Notes under the pieces: generated by a model
The model's database searches: none
Seen by the model: the letters and a program-made list of their open reading frames with translations, nothing else
What the model was told of the DNA's origin: nothing
Assembly (NCBI GenBank): GCA_019057385.1
Contig: JAHQJS010000006.1
Span: 186,001 to 250,000, forward strand
Direction: 5' to 3'
Origin: Candidatus Borrarchaeum weybense
GTDB taxonomy: Archaea; Asgardarchaeota; Sifarchaeia; Borrarchaeales; Borrarchaeaceae
DNA length: 64,000 nucleotides
Shown: one piece after another, positions 44,198 through 53,487 of the stretch
Numbering within the stretch: the stretch's first letter is position 1
Layout: every line of letters begins with the position of its first letter
Program-made: the position numbers and the translations under genes

Positions 44198-45889
44198 TTA
44201 AATAATTTCAGTGGCTGTGTATTCCCCAAATACGTCTCTCAATGTATCACAAATCTCACCCAGAGTTGCATATGCCTTTACAGCATCTATTATGCAGGTC
44301 ATAAGGTTTTCATCACTTCTGGCGATTCTTTTAATCTCATTTAGGCTGTCTTGTACTTTTAAATTGTCCCTTTCTTTCTTTATTTTTGCTAATCTTTGAT
44401 GCTGTATTTTTTCAACCTCTGGATCAACACGAAGAATTTCTATTTCAGGTTCTTCTCCGATTATAAATTCGTTCACACCCACAGTAATCCGTTTTTTAGA
44501 CTCAATCTCTTTCTGATACCGATAAGCACTATCGTGAATTTCTTTCTGAATAAATCCGCGTTCAACGGCTACCACAGCACCGCCCATCTCGTCAATTTTT
44601 TCGATATATTCCATTGCACGTCTTTCAATCTCATTTGTCATCGTTTCCATGTAATATGACCCTGCAAGGGGATCTATAGTTAAAGCCACTCCGCTCTCAT
44701 GAGCAATTATTTGTTGCGTTTTCAACGCAATCTGTGCAGCTTTTTCTGAGGGTAATGCTAGTGCTTCATCCATTGAATTTGTGTGGAGTGATTGAGTACC
44801 ACCACAGGCAGCAGCCAATGCTTGTATGGTTACTCTAACTATATTATTTTCTGGTTGTTGGGCTGTTAGACTGCATCCCGCTGTTTGAGTATGGAATCTC
44901 ATTTGCCAGGATCTTGGATTTTTAGCCCCAAAACGGTCTCGCATGATTCGTGCCCACAGACGCCTTGCCGCCCTAAACTTAGCGATTTCCTCAAAAAAAT
45001 CATTATGAGAACACCAGAAAAAACTAAGACGCCTAGCGAATGTATCGAGTTCTAAGCCTTTTTTGATGGCAGCTTCAACATATGCTATAGCGTTCGCTAA
45101 AGTAAACGCCACTTCTTGGATTGCTGTACATCCCGCCTCCCGCATATGATACCCTGAGATTGAGATGGTATTCCATTTGGGCATTTTATTCCATTTTGAG
45201 CAGTATTCAAAAACATCAGTGATCAACCGCATGCTTGGTCGAGGTGGGAAAATATACGTACCTCGAGCAGAGTATTCCTTCAAAATATCATTTTGTATTG
45301 TACCCGCTAACTTATCTTGGGATATGCCTTGCACTTCAGCTACTGCAATATACATAGCGAGCAAAACAGATGCTGGTGCATTAATCGTCATAGAAGTGCT
45401 TACTTTTTCAAGTGGAATTCCCTCAAAAAGAGTTTCCATGTCTTTTAGAGTATCGATCGCCACTCCAACCTTGCCTACTTCCCCTAGAGCAAGAGGGTGA
45501 TCAGAATCATACCCTATTTGTGTTGGTAAATCAAATGCAACCGATAATCCTGTCTGTCCTTGCTCAAGCAATAACTTAAATCGTTTGTTGGTTTCTTCGG
45601 CTGTGCCAAAACCGCTGTACTGGCGGAAGGTCCAGAGCCGTCCGCGGTACATCGTTGGCTGGATGCCTCGCGTGTAGGGGTATTCACCTGGGAAACCAAT
45701 ATCTACGACATAATCAGAACCTAGCAAATCAAGAGGCGTATATAAGCGGTTAACCTGTGAACTTGAGGTAGTAACAAACTCTTCCGCACGCTCAGGGTAC
45801 TTATCAAGTAAAGGGTTCAAAGTTTTGTTTTCCCATTCTTTCTTTCGAGCCTTTATCTCATTTATTTTTTCTTGTCCAGATTGCGTCAA
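44198..45889 (-). CDS. mcmA1: Methylmalonyl-CoA mutase large (catalytic) subunit
   Basis: A 563-residue substrate-binding TIM-barrel subunit. Motifs: [25 protein letters not shown] (about 70-94), [17 protein letters not shown] (about 115-131), [47 protein letters not shown] and [18 protein letters not shown]. The cobalamin-binding domain is a separate protein (45892), as in other archaea. It converts methylmalonyl-CoA to succinyl-CoA. The start is TTG at 45889 with GAGGG upstream, 2 bp after the small subunit stop, so the two are translationally coupled. Confidence 0.95.
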   Translation of the reverse strand: MTQSGQEKINEIKARKKEWENKTLNPLLDKYPERAEEFVTTSSSQVNRLYTPLDLLGSDYVVDIGFPGEYPYTRGIQPTMYRGRLWTFRQYSGFGTAEETNKRFKLLLEQGQTGLSVAFDLPTQIGYDSDHPLALGEVGKVGVAIDTLKDMETLFEGIPLEKVSTSMTINAPASVLLAMYIAVAEVQGISQDKLAGTIQNDILKEYSARGTYIFPPRPSMRLITDVFEYCSKWNKMPKWNTISISGYHMREAGCTAIQEVAFTLANAIAYVEAAIKKGLELDTFARRLSFFWCSHNDFFEEIAKFRAARRLWARIMRDRFGAKNPRSWQMRFHTQTAGCSLTAQQPENNIVRVTIQALAAACGGTQSLHTNSMDEALALPSEKAAQIALKTQQIIAHESGVALTIDPLAGSYYMETMTNEIERRAMEYIEKIDEMGGAVVAVERGFIQKEIHDSAYRYQKEIESKKRITVGVNEFIIGEEPEIEILRVDPEVEKIQHQRLAKIKKERDNLKVQDSLNEIKRIARSDENLMTCIIDAVKAYATLGEICDTLRDVFGEYTATEII

Positions 45890-45891
45890 TT

Positions 45892-46311
45892 TTATCCCTC
45901 TTGAAATTTCACTTTTAATACTTTTGTTAAATGCTCAATAATGACTTTTGTAGGAGTTCCAGGCCCAAATATGTTAGAAATGCCTATCTTGTTCAATTCA
46001 GGAATATCCTCCTTTGGAATAATTCCTCCAGCAAAAACGAGCAGTTGATCTGCCAGACCTTCTTTCTTTAGTAATTCCATTATTCTTGGAAATAACTGCA
46101 TATGTGCTCCAGAAAGGATACTGAGTCCAACTGCTTGTACATCTTCATGTAGGGCAGCTTGAACAATTTGTTCAGGTGTTTGACGGATGCCTGTGTAGAT
46201 GACCTCCATACCTGCATCTCTCAGTGCTCGAGCAATAATTTTTGCACCGCGGTCGTGGCCATCTAACCCTGGTTTTGCCACAAGAATTCTAAATCTAAAT
46301 GATGCTGACAT
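45892..46311 (-). CDS. mcmA2: Methylmalonyl-CoA mutase small (B12-binding) subunit
   Basis: A 139-residue cobalamin-binding domain. K13PGLDGHDRG has the D17-x-H19-x2-G signature, H19 being the lower axial Co ligand. [14 protein letters not shown] and [15 protein letters not shown] complete the B12 fold. First gene of the minus-strand operon mcmA2-mcmA1-cobA-mce-birA. Divergent from the biotin carboxylase gene, with 250 bp between the chosen starts that probably hold both promoters. Confidence 0.94.
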   Translation of the reverse strand: MSASFRFRILVAKPGLDGHDRGAKIIARALRDAGMEVIYTGIRQTPEQIVQAALHEDVQAVGLSILSGAHMQLFPRIMELLKKEGLADQLLVFAGGIIPKEDIPELNKIGISNIFGPGTPTKVIIEHLTKVLKVKFQEG

Positions 46312-46561
46312 AAAATCAACCCCGTAAGAGTTTTAATTCCCCATTTTTGCCATGATTCTATCTTTCGACAGAGAAATAATAAATTCCCTATTGTAGAGGT
46401 TATTTATAACTCCCTACGCACAAGATCCCAACAACTTAAATACAATTAAATGCTAGTTCAATAGATTTTGATAAAATCTGCTTCGAACGTGTCGTCTTTC
46501 TGCATATGAGGCTTATGGCTAATCATTACAGACAAAAAACTTTGAATAGGTGAAGAAAGGA
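46312..46561. promoter_or_regulatory. Divergent promoter region of the mutase operon and biotin carboxylase
   Basis: AT-rich gap of 250 bp between divergent mcmA2 and the biotin carboxylase gene. It contains TATA-like stretches (TATTTATAA near 46407; CTTAAATAC near 46434) suited to archaeal promoters. No tRNA or strong inverted repeat seen. Shared control of both halves of the propionyl-CoA pathway is an inference from the arrangement. Confidence 0.4.
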
Positions 46562-48163
46562 ATGAAAAGACCCTTTGAAAGGATTTTAATTGCAAACCGT
46601 GGAGAAATTGCAGTCCGAGTTATGAGGGCATGCAAAGAACTTGGCATTGAGAGCATAGCAATTTGTTCAGAAGTAGATAGACATGCTCTACACGCCCAAT
46701 ATGCTGATAAGACTAAATGCATTGGAGGTAACGATCTTACTGATAGTTACTTGAACATGGAGAAAATTATCACAGCAGCATTAGAAATGAAGTGCGAGGC
46801 AATTCATCCAGGTTATGGATTTCTAGCAGAAAATGATGCTTTTGCGGCTTTATGTGAAAAAAACGGAATAAAGTTCATCGGACCCAGTAGTAAGGCTATT
46901 GGGAAATTTGGTAATAAAAACGAAGCACGAAAAATGTTGAAGCATGGAGGAGTGCCAATTGTACCCGGAACCAAGGATAAACTTCGAGATTTCGATGAGG
47001 CTAAACGTGTTGCAGAATATATTGGATATCCTGTTATGATAAAGGCCTCAGCAGGCGGAGGAGGAAGGGGTATAAAAATTGCCAATAATGAAAAAGAACT
47101 TGCCGATGCTTTTCATGCTGCACAAGTGGAATCGAAATCTGCGTTTGGTGATGATGAACTTTTTATGGAGAAATACTTGAGAGGTATACGTCATATCGAA
47201 TTTCAAATACTTGCGGATGAGCATGAAAATATAATCCATTTGATGGAAAGGGATTGCTCAGTTCAAAGGAGACATCAAAAATTATTAGAAGAAGCACCTT
47301 CACCTGCCATGACTGAGGAACTAAGAAAACAAGCAGGCGAAACTGCAATCCGCGCAGCAGAAGTAGCAGGGTATACGAATGCAGGAACTGTAGAATTTCT
47401 ATTTGCTGGTGAAGACTTTTATTTTCTGGAAATGAATACTCGCATTCAAGTAGAGCATCCTATTACTGAGGCAATTACAGGAATTGATTTAGTAAAGGAA
47501 CAAATCCATATAGCCGCTGGAGAACCATTAAGATACTCTCAAGCAGACATCAAGATACATGGACATGCTATTGAATGTAGAATCAATGCAGAAGATCCTT
47601 ATGCAAATTTTATCCCGTGTCCTGGGCAAGTCACATACTATTATGCTCCAGGAGGAAATGGTGTTCGAGTAGACAGTGCTATGCGGAGTGGCTATACAAT
47701 TCCACCGTTTTATGACTCACTAATCGCTAAACTAATCGTTTGGGGTGAAAATAGGCAAGAAGCAACAATACGTATGAAACGTGCTTTAGACGAATATGTA
47801 ATAGACGGGGTAACAACTACAATTCCTTTTCATCAAGAATTACTGAACCACGATCGTTTCTTGAGCGGAGATATTTCAACTGATTTTGTTGAAAATGAAT
47901 TTATTTTTAACGGTCGGCCATATAAAGACCAATACGAAGAAGTTGCGATTATCTCTGCAGTTCTATCTAAATATTTACATGAGAATCAGGTATCAAGGTA
48001 TCCTCTCAATGAGAAGTACTTGCCATCTTCATGGAAATTAATGGGTCGTGTAACAGAGTTTCCAGATAGAAATTCACTGCAAAAAAGGCGATTGGTCGGA
48101 AAGGCACAATCTATCTGGAGATTAATGAGAAATTATCGTACTTATGCACGTTTTAGAACTTAA
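46562..48163 (+). CDS. Biotin carboxylase subunit of acyl-CoA/pyruvate carboxylase
   Basis: A 533-residue ATP-grasp biotin carboxylase: FERILIANRGEIAVRVMRACKELGI (5-29), HPGYGFLAENDAFA (near 85), ASAGGGGRGIKIA (near 165), MERDCSVQRRHQKLLEEAPSP and EMNTRIQVEHPITEAITGIDLV. It carboxylates biotin on the carrier protein using ATP and bicarbonate. The ATG at 46562 is preferred, as AGGTGA lies 8 bases upstream; a GTG at 46550 overlaps that site. About 60-80 residues beyond the usual AccC end are present with no family assignment. Probable partner of the carboxyltransferase and carrier at 39.5-41.7 kb. Confidence 0.93.
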   Translation: MKRPFERILIANRGEIAVRVMRACKELGIESIAICSEVDRHALHAQYADKTKCIGGNDLTDSYLNMEKIITAALEMKCEAIHPGYGFLAENDAFAALCEKNGIKFIGPSSKAIGKFGNKNEARKMLKHGGVPIVPGTKDKLRDFDEAKRVAEYIGYPVMIKASAGGGGRGIKIANNEKELADAFHAAQVESKSAFGDDELFMEKYLRGIRHIEFQILADEHENIIHLMERDCSVQRRHQKLLEEAPSPAMTEELRKQAGETAIRAAEVAGYTNAGTVEFLFAGEDFYFLEMNTRIQVEHPITEAITGIDLVKEQIHIAAGEPLRYSQADIKIHGHAIECRINAEDPYANFIPCPGQVTYYYAPGGNGVRVDSAMRSGYTIPPFYDSLIAKLIVWGENRQEATIRMKRALDEYVIDGVTTTIPFHQELLNHDRFLSGDISTDFVENEFIFNGRPYKDQYEEVAIISAVLSKYLHENQVSRYPLNEKYLPSSWKLMGRVTEFPDRNSLQKRRLVGKAQSIWRLMRNYRTYARFRT

Positions 48164-48284
48164 ACTGTCCTCAACTATCATAAGACTTCCTAAATTACGC
48201 ATTGATCAAAAGAAAAGAACCTTTTACAAAGAAAGCTTCCGATTTCAGTCGCGGAGAGAGTCAATGGAATCTCAGAAGCCAACG

Positions 48285-49703
48285 TTATATCATATGAGAT
48301 AAAAATCTAATTAACCACTCCCAGAAGCGAAACCACCACAATGGTATTGAGATTATTTCTTCCGTTAAAGCATCCTCTGGTTCTTGGTCCTCTGGTTCAT
48401 CATTAGTCCCTCCGTTATTTTCTCCATCACTGCCACCATTATTTTCTCCATCACTGCCACCATTATCATTCCCAATATCGTATTCTATATCATCTCCAAC
48501 CGTTGTACCATTTTTATACAGCCATAAATAATCAAAAGTGCTTCCTGAGGAGTCTTTCGCATCAAGGTAAAGAAAATCATCGGTAACATTCATCAAAACA
48601 AAATGGTATGTTTTGTTTCCATGTGCGGTGTATGCTTGTGGATCAACGTCGTATAAAGGTGCGTCCCATGCACCTGTTGTTACGTAAACTGTTCCGTTAA
48701 TTGAAACTATTTCATTATTTCTTAACAATTTTGTTCGATGATAGTGATGAGTGTGCCCCTGAAATACCATACTAACATTATATTGATCAAACAAGGGAAC
48801 CCAATAGCTTTGCAGGTCAGTTCTGTTTCCATGCTTTCCTGAATAATAGACATTATGATGGAAAAAGACCATTGTCCACATAGACTGAGGAGTGTTTTCC
48901 AACTCAGTTTTTAACCAATCTTTTTGAGTGGTTTGAATTTGTGACGAAGACGCATCGCTATTCAAAACGAGCATTCTAACATTACCCCAATCATAATAAT
49001 ACCACTGTTCATTATTTGGCAAGGCAAATTGTTCATAATATTTTGTGCTATTGTTTTCATGGTTTCCCAGTGCTGGAATAATTGGAATGGTGTGACCGTT
49101 AGTTCCGTTCCAATTGTTATTAACATCATCAAACCAAATATCCCATTCAGCTTGATTGTCCCCATCGGTAACCATATCTCCCAAATGAACTACAAAAGAT
49201 GGACTAAACTGCGCCATAGCCTGCGAAATAAGTGTCATATTTCCCCCTAACGCTCTACTGTCAGCTCCCACTACGAAAGCAAAATTAGTTTCGGAAGTAG
49301 GGGCTGTTTTGAACAGTCTCTCTTCACTCCAGTCGCCAACGTCTCCACCACAACGAAAATAGTATACCGTGTCGGGATCAAGGTTATTTATCGAAGCCAT
49401 GTGAATATGACCACTGGCTCCGTCGTATGTGAAATCAACACCCGTTTTAGAGTAAAAGTAATCACTTAGAGGGTCTATTGAAGAACTATGTGAAACCATA
49501 TCATAGACCACATCATTTTCTGAAGATTCGGAATTTGTTTGCCAAGTTATTGTTACCGAAGAGGCAAAACTATTTTCGGATGTTATACGAATTTTTTGAG
49601 GTGGATCGGATCCTTGTGCTTTAGTTAGTCCAATCGAACCGATGTTTAAACAAAATAAGAACATTAAAAAAATCGAAATGAAAAGATATCTCTTTGATCT
49701 CAT
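48285..49703 (-). CDS. Secreted purple-acid-phosphatase-like metallophosphoesterase
   Basis: A 472-residue protein with a signal-peptide-like N-terminus (MRSKRYLFISIFLMFLF...), a fibronectin-type N-domain (ITWQTNSESSENDVVYD; DPDTVYYFRCGG) and a calcineurin-like catalytic domain: GADSRALGG, HLGDMVTDGDNQ, PALGNHENN, FFHHNVYY and FQGHTHHYHR carry the metal ligands. A Gly/Asn/Asp linker with two exact 24-bp repeats (8 residues, NNGGSDGE type) leads to a Trp-rich hydrophobic end (PLWWFRFWEWLIRFLSH) that may anchor it. Start 49703 chosen for GGAG upstream and for placing the signal peptide at the N-terminus. Probably hydrolyses phosphate esters outside the cell. Confidence 0.85.
   Translation of the reverse strand: MRSKRYLFISIFLMFLFCLNIGSIGLTKAQGSDPPQKIRITSENSFASSVTITWQTNSESSENDVVYDMVSHSSSIDPLSDYFYSKTGVDFTYDGASGHIHMASINNLDPDTVYYFRCGGDVGDWSEERLFKTAPTSETNFAFVVGADSRALGGNMTLISQAMAQFSPSFVVHLGDMVTDGDNQAEWDIWFDDVNNNWNGTNGHTIPIIPALGNHENNSTKYYEQFALPNNEQWYYYDWGNVRMLVLNSDASSSQIQTTQKDWLKTELENTPQSMWTMVFFHHNVYYSGKHGNRTDLQSYWVPLFDQYNVSMVFQGHTHHYHRTKLLRNNEIVSINGTVYVTTGAWDAPLYDVDPQAYTAHGNKTYHFVLMNVTDDFLYLDAKDSSGSTFDYLWLYKNGTTVGDDIEYDIGNDNGGSDGENNGGSDGENNGGTNDEPEDQEPEDALTEEIISIPLWWFRFWEWLIRFLSHMI
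48414..48461 (-). repeat. Two tandem 24-bp coding repeats in the phosphatase linker
   Basis: The unit, read on the plus strand as TTATTTTCTCCATCACTGCC followed by ACCA, occurs twice in tandem and encodes an 8-residue Asn/Gly/Ser/Asp/Glu unit. In-frame, so copy number can change linker length without breaking the gene. Confidence 0.75.
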
Positions 49704-49846
49704 AATAATCTCCAATTGAATATAAGAGGTGCAATAAGACACACTACAGCTAATTATTTTTAGGTTTCTTTTGTTGAATTTTTAAATCATCTAGATCTAA
49801 GATTCACATTCCTTTAAAGGACAAACAAAAAAGAAGGTTATTAGAA

Positions 49847-50230
49847 ATGAATGGCATATCGCTTATTCTAGAGTTTAAAGAGAACCTCAATAAAAAGGAA
49901 CTAGTAGGAACAAAATGTAGAGCATGTGGTAGCACAAGTGTATATCCTAATTTTCATTGCCGTAAATGCGGAAATACAAGTTTTGAAAAAGTCAAATTTT
50001 CAGGAAAAGGAACGCTTATCACATATACTATACTTCACGCTGTTCCTTCGGGATTCAAAGAGAATTCACCGCTTGTTATTGGTTTAGTAGAATTAGAGGA
50101 GGGGGGAAGAATCTCCGCACAATTAGATGTTTCTGAGGATGAACTCTCGGTTGGCAAAAAACTAGAAGCAATCTTTCAAGAGAGAGATGGAAGAATTTTA
50201 CTAAGATTTAAACTACTTGGAGGCATCTGA
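49847..50230 (+). CDS. DUF35 OB-fold zinc-ribbon protein
   Basis: A 127-residue protein with a zinc ribbon (C23-x2-C26 and C37-x2-C40: KCRACGSTSV, HCRKCGNTSF) and an OB-fold (FSGKGTLITYTILHAVPSGF, SPLVIGLVELEEGGRISAQL). DUF35 proteins partner with thiolases: in archaea with acetoacetyl-CoA thiolase and HMG-CoA synthase, and in actinobacteria with thiolase-like aldolases. The next gene, overlapping its ribosome site, encodes the thiolase-like partner. No HMG-CoA synthase gene is adjacent. Confidence 0.87.
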   Translation: MNGISLILEFKENLNKKELVGTKCRACGSTSVYPNFHCRKCGNTSFEKVKFSGKGTLITYTILHAVPSGFKENSPLVIGLVELEEGGRISAQLDVSEDELSVGKKLEAIFQERDGRILLRFKLLGGI

Positions 50231-50231
50231 C

Positions 50232-51398
50232 GTGAAAGGAGAGTCTATAGTCGTCACCGGGGTTGGACAAACAAAATATGGTAAATTAAATGGACAATCA
50301 CTTTCATCGCTCATGTATGAAGCCGCATCAAATACTTTATTAGATGCATGTGTTACGCGATCACAAATTGATGCATTAGTTATTTCTAACTTAGCTTCCA
50401 ATCGGTTTAATAATCAGCAAAATTTAACGGCACTTTGCACAGACGTAATTGGGCTTTCTGGAATCCCTGCATTTAGATCAGGAGCCTCCAGTGCATCTGG
50501 TGCTGCAGCAATTCAACAAGCAGTAATGATGGTCAAGTCAGGAATATTCGAAAATGTACTTGTTATTGGAGTAGAATTAATGAATCAAGTGCCAACCGAT
50601 GTATCTACATCCATTCTTGCAAATTCAACTCATCCTTGGGAGCAAGAACAGGGTATAACTATTCCTGCCTTAGCAGCAATGCTTACTAGATTGAATATGC
50701 TTCACAATGGTTTGACAAGAGAACAATTGGCTTTAGTCGCTGTAAAGAACCATAAAAATGCTTTACTTAATCCACTCGCTCATTTTCACCACAAAACGAT
50801 ATCCTTTGAAGATGTAATGAACAGTTCAATTATTGCAGATCCTTTAAGATTGTTTGACTTCTCGCCAAGGAGTGATGGAGCAGCAGCAGTAATTATCAGC
50901 TCAGAAAAATGTGTCAAAAAATCTTGTGAACAACCAATTTACATTAAAGGGATTGGTGCTGCTACAGACATCTTTGCATATATGAACCGAGAAAATTTAA
51001 TGAGTTTAGACGCTACTCGCCTTGCAGCAGACCGTGCGTTCAAAATGTCAGAAAAAACACAAAAGCAGATCGATATACTTGAAGTTCATGATGCGTTTAC
51101 ACCATTAGAACTTGTTAACCTAGAAGATATGGGATTCTTTAAACGAGGATCCGCAGGAAAGGCACTTGAAGACGGCGTAACTGAAAGAAATGGTCAATTA
51201 CCAGTAAACGTATCAGGAGGGCTAAAAGCTAAGGGCCACCCTGTTGGAGCTACAGGTATAGGTCAGGTACTTGAACTCACTTTGCAACTGAGAAATGAAG
51301 CAGGTAAGCGTCAGGTAACTGGAGTCGATACAGGACTTGCTCATGCTATTGGCGGCTTCGGAAATAATGTTTTTGTAACAATTTTAAGTAGATCTTAG
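50232..51398 (+). CDS. Thiolase-like protein with Ser in place of the nucleophilic Cys
   Basis: A 388-residue SCP-x-type thiolase-fold protein (VVTGVGQTKYGKLNG at the start; LEVHDAFTPLELVNLEDMG; NVSGGLKAKGHPVGATGIGQVLEL with the conserved GHP His). At the position of the acyl-accepting Cys (usual CxSG) the sequence is S87-A-S-G (codon AGT), so classical thiolysis is unlikely. Similar Cys-less thiolase-like proteins paired with DUF35 act as retro-aldolases in steroid side-chain breakdown, so an aldolase role is possible. The start is GTG at 50232 with GGAGG inside the end of the DUF35 gene. Confidence 0.85.
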   Translation: MKGESIVVTGVGQTKYGKLNGQSLSSLMYEAASNTLLDACVTRSQIDALVISNLASNRFNNQQNLTALCTDVIGLSGIPAFRSGASSASGAAAIQQAVMMVKSGIFENVLVIGVELMNQVPTDVSTSILANSTHPWEQEQGITIPALAAMLTRLNMLHNGLTREQLALVAVKNHKNALLNPLAHFHHKTISFEDVMNSSIIADPLRLFDFSPRSDGAAAVIISSEKCVKKSCEQPIYIKGIGAATDIFAYMNRENLMSLDATRLAADRAFKMSEKTQKQIDILEVHDAFTPLELVNLEDMGFFKRGSAGKALEDGVTERNGQLPVNVSGGLKAKGHPVGATGIGQVLELTLQLRNEAGKRQVTGVDTGLAHAIGGFGNNVFVTILSRS

Positions 51399-51420
51399 TT
51401 TCTCATAACTTAGTCAATGA

Positions 51421-52212
51421 CTACTTGCTCTTGTTAGCCAATGAAATGACCATTAAGTCTTCTCCGATGATTACTTCTCCAGTGTAAGATTCTTTGATAC
51501 TTTTAACAATTTGTTCTTCCTTTCCTTCACAGGCGGGGTACATATGTGTAATAACAAGAGTTTTTACTCCCGCCTCTTCAACTTCTATTCCAAGTGGTTT
51601 TGGCTTTGTATGATCTTTTTTCTCATAATTGTAGTCATCCGGAAATGAAACTTCATGGATTAAAAGATCTGCATTTTTGGCGAAAGTCGATAAGCCTTTC
51701 ACAGGGCTGAATGTATCTCCACAAATTACTACTTTATTTTCTTCGGTTTCTACTTTATATGCAAAGCTTGAGACTCCATGTGTCAAGGGAAAACACGATA
51801 TGCTCCAACGATCGTTCTTTACGACTGGTCCTGGTTTAACGTCTGTAACACTGAGAGGGATAACCCCTTCTAAATATGGGTATGCTTTTGAAAAAAACAG
51901 TTCGCACATTTGCTTAGTACCATGCGGTCCGTATACATTTAAGGTGTTTTGTCTGCCCTGCAGCCAATTAGCTTTCACTAAAATTCCAAGATCAGAAGTA
52001 TGGTCAAGATGAAGATGTGTAATTAAGATATTATCAATTTTTGAAAAATCAACGTCTGCTTTCGCAATTTGCCTAAGGATTCCGTTTCCACAATCAAATA
52101 AGAATAAGGTGCCGTCGTCAAGATTGACTAACACTCCAGGTGCATTACGATCTTTTGAAGGGATAGTTACTCCCGTTCCCAACAAAATTACTTTACTAAT
52201 TCTGTGTCCCAT
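51421..52212 (-). CDS. MBL-fold hydrolase, RNase Z-like
   Basis: A 263-residue metallo-beta-lactamase fold protein: LLGTGVTIPSKDRNAPGVLV (10-29), THLHLDHTSDLG (near 65, the HxHxDH zinc motif), KVVICGDTFSP (near 157), LIHEVSFPDD and VITHMYP. The pattern is closest to RNase Z and related phosphodiesterases/arylsulfatase-like members. The substrate is uncertain. GGAGGATG precedes the ATG. Confidence 0.82.
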   Translation of the reverse strand: MGHRISKVILLGTGVTIPSKDRNAPGVLVNLDDGTLFLFDCGNGILRQIAKADVDFSKIDNILITHLHLDHTSDLGILVKANWLQGRQNTLNVYGPHGTKQMCELFFSKAYPYLEGVIPLSVTDVKPGPVVKNDRWSISCFPLTHGVSSFAYKVETEENKVVICGDTFSPVKGLSTFAKNADLLIHEVSFPDDYNYEKKDHTKPKPLGIEVEEAGVKTLVITHMYPACEGKEEQIVKSIKESYTGEVIIGEDLMVISLANKSK

Positions 52213-52358
52213 CCAAACATCCTCCTTTTCTGCTTATTATAGAACTATAAGAATCATAGATGGTCGTGATCATAAATCTCAAAAATACCTTAGAGTTAGT
52301 TTATACTTGTAACTCTCATTTAAACATCGTGTTTATTATTTTGTGAGATGAGGCTTGA

Positions 52359-53465
52359 TTGAAAGGACTTATTCCAGCTGCAGGATTAGGTAGACGAATG
52401 TTCCCTCTTACATTGACACGCCCAAAAACGCTTCTTTCTATTCTCGGAAAGCCAATACTTCATTACGTCTTGCAGGTTTTTAACAGAATAGGTATCAAAG
52501 AAATAGGTATTATCGTAAATGCTACTCATCGAAAATCAATCGAGTCATATGTTTCCAGTCACTACGAACATATGATAAACTTCATTGAACAAAACAAGGC
52601 CTTAGGTTTAGCTAATGCAATCTTAACTGCAAGGGATTTTATAAACAATGAATCTTGCCTTATAATTAATGGGGATGCAATTTTAGAAGGAAATTGGCAA
52701 GATTTAATAAACTCTCATCACCGTATGAGCGCTAAAACAACTTTAGGTCTTTGTAAGATACCTCGACCAGAGCGGTTTGGAGTAGTGCAATTGAAGGGGA
52801 ATCGTGTAATAAAAGTGATTGAAAAACCAGAAATACCTTTTAGCCCTTTAGCATCCGCAAGTACTTATTTGATAGAGCCTATTGTTCTAAACTTTATAGA
52901 GCGAATCCAAACTGGGAAAAGGGGTGAGTATGATTTCGCCGATGCGATACAGTTACTGATCAGAGAGAATGAATCTGTCATAGGCTACGAATTGGATAAC
53001 TGGATTGATTTAGGTCGCCCATGGGACTATTTAGATGCTAATTTATACTTTCTTCAGAGAGTATCTCAAGATGTAGACGACTCAGTAATGATCGGGACAG
53101 GCACAGAAATTCAAAACTCATTTATCGATAGAGCTTGTGAAATTGCTGAAAATTGTAGAATTCTCCATAGTTCTGTTGATAAGAATGTCACTATTGGTAG
53201 AAGTTCTGTTATAGAACGAAGTGTAGTATTAGCGTCTACAACAATTGGTGAAAATGTTATTATCAAGAACAGTGTAATTGGTGAAAATTGCATTATTGGA
53301 AATTCTGTGAGATTTTTAGATAAAAAAAACGATAATCAAGAGATTCATACAAGTTTTGAGGGGAAATTAGTAAATACACATCGAACTTGTCTTGGATCCA
53401 TTCTTGCAGACAATGTTACTATTAATGAAAACCAAGTGATTCCTCCTGGCTCAATTTTTGGTTAA
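52359..53465 (+). CDS. Sugar-1-phosphate nucleotidyltransferase with beta-helix domain
   Basis: A 368-residue protein: LIPAAGLGRRMFPLTLTRPKTL (3-24) for the nucleotidyltransferase domain, NWIDLGRPWDYLDANLYFL (about 213-231) and hexapeptide repeats of a left-handed beta-helix (about 240-330). It makes a nucleotide sugar, probably for glycan synthesis. Start TTG at 52359. Related to, but diverged from, the protein at 21087. Confidence 0.86.
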   Translation: MKGLIPAAGLGRRMFPLTLTRPKTLLSILGKPILHYVLQVFNRIGIKEIGIIVNATHRKSIESYVSSHYEHMINFIEQNKALGLANAILTARDFINNESCLIINGDAILEGNWQDLINSHHRMSAKTTLGLCKIPRPERFGVVQLKGNRVIKVIEKPEIPFSPLASASTYLIEPIVLNFIERIQTGKRGEYDFADAIQLLIRENESVIGYELDNWIDLGRPWDYLDANLYFLQRVSQDVDDSVMIGTGTEIQNSFIDRACEIAENCRILHSSVDKNVTIGRSSVIERSVVLASTTIGENVIIKNSVIGENCIIGNSVRFLDKKNDNQEIHTSFEGKLVNTHRTCLGSILADNVTINENQVIPPGSIFG

Positions 53466-53487
53466 GTTAAAAATCATACCTAGGATT

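Noticed and set aside
48414..48461. CRISPR-like repeat
   Set aside because: Only two tandem copies without spacers, in frame within the phosphatase linker.
50232..51398. HMG-CoA pathway thiolase of the mevalonate route
   Set aside because: Nucleophilic Cys is absent and no HMG-CoA synthase gene is adjacent, so this assignment would be misleading.
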